A DNA stretch of 64,000 nucleotides from Bacteroidaceae bacterium (GTDB lineage: Bacteria; Bacteroidota; Bacteroidia; Bacteroidales; Bacteroidaceae): assembly GCA_017619585.1 (NCBI GenBank), contig JAFZSA010000012.1, positions 29,198 to 93,197 of the forward strand, written 5' to 3'. This document shows positions 61,462-64,000 of the stretch, one piece after another. The notes under the pieces are model-generated. The model was not told the origin of the DNA and did not search any database. It saw only the letters and a program-made list of their open reading frames with translations. The first letter of the stretch is position 1, and every line of letters starts with the position of its first letter. The position numbers were made by a program, and so were the translations under genes.

Positions 61462-62717
61462 GATGCAACAATCATCTTTCTGGTTACACAAACCTTACCA
61501 TCCACAACTAGAGAGTAGATGTACATACCTGCATTCAAGTCAGAAGCATAAACGGTGATACTGGTATTACCACGATCCTCCACGTTGATGCTCTTTATCT
61601 GCTTGCCACTCATATCATAGATATAGATAACAGCTTTCTGAGCCTTCTCGGGGATATTGAGACCGATAACAGTGCTCTCGCTGAATGGATTGGGCTTATT
61701 CTGATCCATCTTTACCATGTCAACGTCAGAAACAGTATTCTTTATGCCCGTGGGATTTGTGCTTGTGTCAACAGCCTCCAACTCAGAGACTTTCTTAGAC
61801 AACTCTTTAATGCTCTGTACCAACAAGGGAATCATCTCAACATAATTGATGCTTACATTTCCGTTCTCATCCTCATATACCAATTCAGGATAAACAGCTT
61901 TCAACTGATCTGCAGCAAGACCATACTGAATGGCTGACAGATTTGATTCCGGATCATAAGACGTATTTTCTGAATCATTCTCATTGTCGGAAGAAACTGC
62001 CTGAGTTTTTGCCTTGTTCCTTAAGATATTCTGTCTACTAAATTGTAATGTATTTACTTGACTTAATTTATCAGTCACACTTTCTACATTATCCTCTAAA
62101 CTTGTGACATCAGACATTCTGGATTTTGCTCTATTTTGAGGAGATGCACTGGCTGATGGTGTGAGCAAAGTTCCATATATGCCATTTGTTACACGTACTT
62201 TTCCAGTAAAGAATCCAGCATATGTACCAGGATACGTACTTAAAGATAAGGGTTGTACTTCTGTCTCAGATCCATATACACCAGCAAAATTTACACACGG
62301 GATAAATGTAACTACGGAGTGTCTTCCTCCAAATACTCCAATAGCATTATATGCATCACCGGCACGTCCACATACGCCAACTGCTTTCTGAGAAGATCCT
62401 GCCGATGTGTTAGAAGATTCTGCGACTCCAATGCATCCGTATATATCCCCTGTACCTTTATTATTTGCCCAAGCGTATACGCCATCTATTGTATTACTTT
62501 TACTGGGATTATTGTAAACATAAAAGCCATATGTCTTTTTCTTAGGCTTACAATGTATACCACAATTCGGTTCATCAGGTGAATTCTGTCCTACAGAAAG
62601 CAAACAAGCGGGTTCGTCATTACCTATACCAACATGACCCAATGAATCAACAACCAATTGAGCGTTAACGTTCACAGCCGATACGGCAAGAGCAAAAGTA
62701 AAAATAACTTTTTTCAT
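61455..62717 (-). CDS. T9SS-sorted protein with tail-fibre/S74-like region (paralogue 2)
   Basis: This 420-residue protein has a signal peptide ending AVNVNAQ. The Gly-rich fibre-like part begins LVVDSLGHVGIGNDEP and contains several Cys residues and the pattern YAGFFTGKVRVTN. The helical region YGLADQLKAVYPELV-like is present as YGLAADQLKAVYPELVYED, and the C-terminus is a full T9SS sorting domain ending GKVCVTRKMIV. It shares its layout with paralogue 1 and leads a two-gene operon with the serine protease. Confidence 0.8.
   Translation of the reverse strand: MKKVIFTFALAVSAVNVNAQLVVDSLGHVGIGNDEPACLLSVGQNSPDEPNCGIHCKPKKKTYGFYVYNNPSKSNTIDGVYAWANNKGTGDIYGCIGVAESSNTSAGSSQKAVGVCGRAGDAYNAIGVFGGRHSVVTFIPCVNFAGVYGSETEVQPLSLSTYPGTYAGFFTGKVRVTNGIYGTLLTPSASASPQNRAKSRMSDVTSLEDNVESVTDKLSQVNTLQFSRQNILRNKAKTQAVSSDNENDSENTSYDPESNLSAIQYGLAADQLKAVYPELVYEDENGNVSINYVEMIPLLVQSIKELSKKVSELEAVDTSTNPTGIKNTVSDVDMVKMDQNKPNPFSESTVIGLNIPEKAQKAVIYIYDMSGKQIKSINVEDRGNTSITVYASDLNAGMYIYSLVVDGKVCVTRKMIVASC
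61468..61771 (-). repeat. T9SS-domain duplication, copy 2
   Basis: Partner of 58071-58374, collinear and nearly identical; see that entry. Confidence 0.85.
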
Positions 62718-62766
62718 AAGAATAAAATTAAATTGATAATAAAAAATTAGATAAGTTTGTAAATTA

Positions 62767-62783
62767 GATGTTCAGGGAACATC
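62767..62783 (-). promoter_or_regulatory. Hairpin in the leader of paralogue 2
   Basis: GATGTTC-AGG-GAACATC is a perfect 7-bp stem in the leader of the serine protease operon, between its promoter (62827-62860) and start codon. Confidence 0.5.
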
Positions 62784-62826
62784 GTATAGTGCATTTTCTC
62801 TCTCTAGATTTGGCGCATGACCGTAG

Positions 62827-62860
62827 CAAAGTTATGAGGTTAGGGAGAAACTACACCAAA
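62827..62860 (-). promoter_or_regulatory. Promoter of the serine protease operon
   Basis: On the minus strand TTTG (62857-62860), a 22-bp spacer and TAACTTTG (62827-62834) match the consensus; the leader is about 100 nt. Confidence 0.65.
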
Positions 62861-62899
62861 GGTTTTTAGATTTATTTCATATCAATTCTAAAAATATAT

Positions 62900-62921
62900 A
62901 CTTTAGTACATGTACCAAAGT
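62900..62921. promoter_or_regulatory. 22-bp palindrome, candidate LuxR-type operator
   Basis: The left half is ACTTTAGTACA and the right half TGTACCAAAGT; 20 of 22 positions are symmetric. It lies 40 bp upstream of the serine protease promoter and about 65 bp upstream of the regulator promoter, in a 307-bp divergent gap. A matching half-site is at 59529. Confidence 0.5.
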
Positions 62922-62986
62922 ACACAAATATGAAGTTTTTATCAACTTTTAACCATCAAACATTATAGATATTCCCATTGAATACT

Positions 62987-62994
62987 TAAATTTG
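62987..62994 (+). promoter_or_regulatory. Promoter box of the LuxR-type regulator
   Basis: TAAATTTG fits the -7 consensus, 30 bp before ATG 63025. It overlaps an earlier in-frame start at 62992, which is therefore rejected. The -33 element is not clear. Confidence 0.5.
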
Positions 62995-63024
62995 CAATAT
63001 AAAATTCCAAATTCGCTTAGCACA

Positions 63025-63771
63025 ATGACTGCACACGACCTACTTTCTAACAACACATCAAGCAAAGGCGAACTGACAGAGCCCGTGGACATAGACACCT
63101 TCATACGCGGAGTGAAAGCGTATGACAGGCTGAACAATGCCACCAATCTGCTGCTGAACTTCGACAATCACCAGATTCTATATATGAGTCCGAAACTATT
63201 GTTCTTAGAAAACGCAAAGCCTAAGGACAAGAAGAGGGATTGCCCCAATCCCTACTGGTCATATATCCCAGAAGAACTGCTGGAATACCTGCTGCAGATT
63301 AAACGCAGCATTCTGCACCTGCGTCATGAGATGAGTCTGGAGGACTACAAGACACATGTCTGCATAACCGACTTCCCCATCATGATTGGCAGAAGGGAGT
63401 TCTATATCAGTCAGAAATTCACGCCCCTGGTAGTTGATTCCAAGAGTATCATCAGGATTGGGTTATTTACCATCACTCCATCGGCTCGCAAGCATATAGA
63501 AAGCTCTGTCATAACAGATTCGGGGAAATGCTATTTCTATAACCCTGGGACAAGGATATACGAAAGAGTTGATTATTCTACCCTGCTGACAGCCACAGAG
63601 AAACGAATCCTGAAATCAGCAGAAACAAGGATGACGAACGAGGAGATAGCGGATTACCAGAACGTAAGCCTTTCTGCCGTTAAAGCCAACATAACACGCG
63701 TACTGAAGAAACTGGCAGTAAGAAAAGTGCACGAGGCTGTTACCATTGCAAATAATTATAGGATAATATAG
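63025..63771 (+). CDS. LuxR-type transcriptional regulator with PAS-like domain
   Basis: This 248-residue protein starts MTAHDLLSNNTSSKG. Residues 15-160 form an alpha/beta sensory-like region (NLLLNFDNHQILYMSP), which may be PAS-related. The C-terminal 65 residues are a LuxR-type helix-turn-helix (TEKRILKSAETRMTNEEIADYQNVSLSAVKANITRVLKKL). No phosphorylation receiver domain is seen. It is divergent from the serine protease operon, and a near-perfect palindrome lies in the gap, so local control of the two protease operons is a reasonable inference. Confidence 0.8.
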   Translation: MTAHDLLSNNTSSKGELTEPVDIDTFIRGVKAYDRLNNATNLLLNFDNHQILYMSPKLLFLENAKPKDKKRDCPNPYWSYIPEELLEYLLQIKRSILHLRHEMSLEDYKTHVCITDFPIMIGRREFYISQKFTPLVVDSKSIIRIGLFTITPSARKHIESSVITDSGKCYFYNPGTRIYERVDYSTLLTATEKRILKSAETRMTNEEIADYQNVSLSAVKANITRVLKKLAVRKVHEAVTIANNYRII

Positions 63772-63775
63772 GGGC

Positions 63776-63985
63776 ACTCGTAAAATCCTGTGTTTGACTT
63801 TAAAACAAAAACCTTAAAAACCCCTCTTCAGATGTCTTTGCTCTTTGAGCATCAGTGCTGACGTCATGGCTCTGTGTCTGTGAGCAAGCTCCCACAACAG
63901 CCCTGACATCACCACACGTTGTTTCGCAACTTAAGACATCTCCAGAGGAAAAACACCGTTCCGCTTCGCTCCACTGAAAAAAAAG
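63776..63985 (+). repeat. GxxExxY-associated structured element, copy E2
   Basis: It starts CACTCGTAAAATCC then TGTGTTTGAC, with an A-rich linker ending AAAACCC. S1 pairs CCTCTTCAGATGTCTT (63823-63838) with AAGACATCTCCAGAGG (63933-63948), 14 of 16 positions. Hairpin 2 is TGCTC-TTT-GAGCA (63839-63851) and the small hairpin is GTTG-TTTCG-CAAC (63918-63930). The tail AAAAACACCG then CCGCTTCGCTCC matches E1. It lies 5 bp after the LuxR-type gene and runs close to the window edge. Confidence 0.75.
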
Positions 63986-64000
63986 CGCAGTCGTAATAGA

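Noticed and set aside
62992..63024. Earlier start of the LuxR-type regulator
   Set aside because: The first codons overlap the promoter box at 62987-62994, so they are unlikely to be transcribed.

Overview
The window looks like the chromosome of a member of the Bacteroidales, most likely Prevotella in the broad sense (inference). The evidence is: Bacteroidota-type promoters (a TAnnTTTG box about 20 bp downstream of TTTG) in front of many genes; almost no Shine-Dalgarno sequences; proteins with type IX secretion C-terminal domains; two GH92 mannosidases, a DUF4886 protein, a gingipain-like C25 peptidase, and an InlB-type repeat protein. No rRNA, CRISPR array, prophage or recognisable transposase was found.

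Layout. 1-8.5 kb: housekeeping genes (3' end of tsaE, a small acidic protein, trxA, dnaE, and divergently psd-pssA for phosphatidylethanolamine), then a secreted DUF4886 protein and an unknown 161-residue protein. 8.5-12 kb: a possible small RNA, tRNA-Arg(CCT), and korAB (2-oxoacid:ferredoxin oxidoreductase). 12-20.7 kb: a minus-strand cell-envelope block (barrel protein, InlB-repeat protein, OmpA-family protein, large coiled-coil lipoprotein). 20.9-22.5 kb: tyrS and tRNA-Gln(TTG). 22.6-31.1 kb: a minus-strand series lplA-gcvT-gcvH-gcvPA-gcvPB-lpdA-GH92, which encodes the complete glycine cleavage system plus a lipoate ligase. 31.3-37 kb: ECF sigma factor, anti-sigma factor, small secreted protein, large MG2-type surface protein and a carboxypeptidase-regulatory-domain protein. 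37-43.8 kb: a mannose module (phosphomannose isomerase, ROK kinase, GH92, MFS transporter). 43.9-49.5 kb: pepC-like peptidase, rbfA, lolC/E-type permease, anaerobic sulfatase maturase, GH43-like protein. 49.5-52.7 kb: a double-length TldD-type protein. 52.7-55.7 kb: an accessory region with a GxxExxY gene between two inverted structured repeats, and an AbiEii-type toxin-antitoxin pair between duplicated Rhs 3' ends. 55.7-63.8 kb: two parallel two-gene operons, each a T9SS-domain protein followed by a secreted protease, with a divergent LuxR-type regulator.

The most unusual content is a set of dispersed short repeats. (i) A structured element of about 200 nt occurs three times; its stems differ in sequence but keep the same layout, and two copies flank the GxxExxY gene in inverted orientation, bounded by a 9-bp terminal inverted repeat. 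(ii) A 75-bp element occurs twice; its central hairpin shows six compensatory base-pair changes, and each copy is flanked by 9-bp direct repeats. (iii) GC-rich palindromes lie between genes and also, in frame, inside lpdA (three copies), the MFS transporter (an inverted pair), and the 5' ends of a GH92 and a GH43-like gene. (iv) A GGCCGC-bounded element occurs twice. (v) AT-rich and CTAG-rich short repeats run into or through coding sequences. These families, above all the GxxExxY-associated element, are the best candidates here for something undescribed. All assignments come from reading the sequence; no database search was possible.
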